A stretch of DNA of 6,165 bases from Phyllobacteriaceae bacterium UBA1059 (GTDB lineage Bacteria > Pseudomonadota > Alphaproteobacteria > Rhizobiales > Rhizobiaceae): assembly GCA_002316345.1 (NCBI GenBank), contig DCDI01000177.1:25046-31210 (forward strand). The letters run 5' to 3'. The notes beneath the pieces were generated by a model, which saw nothing but the letters and a program-made list of their open reading frames with translations, was not told where the DNA came from and ran no database searches. This document shows, one piece after another, positions 5,462 through 6,165 of this stretch (position 1 is the first letter of the stretch; every line of letters starts with the position of its first letter). Position numbers and translations under genes: made by a program.

Positions 5462-6165
5462 GCCGGCTCGTTGTCGTTTCGAACCGCGTCGGCAACCTCA
5501 GCAACCCCGCGCAAACCGGCGGCCTGGCGGTTGCCATTTCGGAAGCCATCAAGGGTCGCGGCGGCATCTGGTTCGGGTGGGATGGCGTCACAGACGACAG
5601 TGGCGACGGAACAACCACGGTCGACACGGTGGGTAGCGTCCAGACCATCCTCAACCCGATGCAGGCGGTTGATTACGAAGCCTTTTACCTCGGCTTTGCC
5701 AACAGCGTGATCTGGCCGCTGTTCCATTACCGCGCCGATCTCGTACGCTTCCAGCAGGATTACTACGAAGGCTATCTGCGGGTGAACGAGCAGTTCGCCA
5801 ACGCCCTCATGCCACATCTGAAGTCCGACGATCTCGTCTGGATCCACGACTACCATTTCATGTCGTTCGGCACCTATCTGCGCAATCTCGGCTGCGATTC
5901 GCGGATCGGCTTCTTTCTGCACATCCCCTTCCCGGGTCCGGATCTGCTCGCGGCCTTGCCCAACCATGCGGGCTTCATCGAAGACCTGCTGCAATATGAC
6001 GTGGTCGGTTTCCAGACCTCGGCCGACGTCGCCAACTTCAAACGCTGCGTGGAGGAGTTCACCAGCGCCGAGGTCGACGAGACCGGCTTGATCCGCTTCC
6101 ACGATCGCACCTGCGTGGCAGAGCGTTTTCCGATCGGCATCGACGTCGACTCCTTCCAGGAAATG
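5458..6165 (+). CDS. otsA: OtsA: trehalose-6-phosphate synthase (UDP-forming), N-terminal half (cut by window edge)
   Basis: OtsA joins UDP-glucose and glucose 6-phosphate to give trehalose 6-phosphate in the cytoplasm (GT20 family). From GTG at 5458, 236 codons run to the window edge, about half of the usual 450-480 residues. The start MSRLVVVSNRV is typical of the family, AAGGGA (5444-5449) gives an 8-base ribosome-site spacing, and no upstream in-frame ATG was found back to 5389. Residues that bind glucose 6-phosphate or substrate in E. coli OtsA are present at a constant offset of one: Arg10, Trp41, Tyr77, Trp86, Asp131 and His155, in SNRV, GWDG, YLGFANSVIWPLFHYR (77-92), WIHDYH (128-133) and GFFLHIPFPGPD. 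The second Rossmann domain, which binds UDP-glucose, lies outside the window, so integrity of the whole gene is unknown. It follows otsB on the same strand, giving the order otsB-otsA. Confidence 0.95.
   Translation, partial: MSRLVVVSNRVGNLSNPAQTGGLAVAISEAIKGRGGIWFGWDGVTDDSGDGTTTVDTVGSVQTILNPMQAVDYEAFYLGFANSVIWPLFHYRADLVRFQQDYYEGYLRVNEQFANALMPHLKSDDLVWIHDYHFMSFGTYLRNLGCDSRIGFFLHIPFPGPDLLAALPNHAGFIEDLLQYDVVGFQTSADVANFKRCVEEFTSAEVDETGLIRFHDRTCVAERFPIGIDVDSFQEM

Noticed and set aside
5368..6102. 244-codon open frame on the minus strand opposite otsA
   Set aside because: The plus strand here encodes clear OtsA motifs (SNRV, WIHDYH, GFFLHIPFP); the antisense frame has no family resemblance.

Overview
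The base composition (GC-rich, strong C/G third-position bias) and the gene content point to an alphaproteobacterium of the order Hyphomicrobiales (Rhizobium/Agrobacterium/Sinorhizobium/Mesorhizobium relatives). The main clue is a pair of overlapping genes that matches the lpiA-atvA (acid tolerance) operon of rhizobia and its lpiA/acvB equivalents in Agrobacterium. Genus cannot be fixed from the sequence alone.

Layout. At the left edge, on the minus strand, lies the start of a membrane protein resembling MscS-type mechanosensitive channels (1-356, cut by the window). It is separated by a 216-bp divergent intergenic region (357-572) from a rightward block. That region holds a perfect 9-bp dyad followed by a short T-run, a 14-bp direct repeat with 22-bp period, and a TTGACG hexamer directly after the repeat. 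The rightward block is mprF/lpiA (573-3188), acvB/atvA (3185-4519, 4-bp ATGA overlap), otsB (4601-5365) and the first half of otsA (5458-6165, cut by the window). All genes look intact within the window; there is no tRNA, rRNA, CRISPR array, insertion sequence or sign of recent transfer.

How the genes fit together. MprF/LpiA makes and flips an aminoacylated (typically lysyl-) phosphatidylglycerol, lowering the negative charge of the membrane. AcvB/AtvA is the periplasmic hydrolase of the same lipid, so the first two genes form a make-and-break pair. OtsA and OtsB convert UDP-glucose plus glucose 6-phosphate to trehalose, a compatible solute. With an MscS-like channel next door, the locus reads as an envelope and osmotic/acid-stress neighbourhood of known families rather than a new enzyme system.

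The less ordinary material is non-coding. The 81-bp acvB-otsB gap contains four alternating complementary segments that can fold in two mutually exclusive ways just before the otsB ribosome binding site, like an attenuator. The otsB-otsA gap has a strong hairpin and a nine-codon mini-ORF whose stop overlaps the otsA GTG start. A short motif, GCAATGCNGC, recurs in all three larger gaps. These are pattern-based observations made by eye and have not been tested by folding or comparison.
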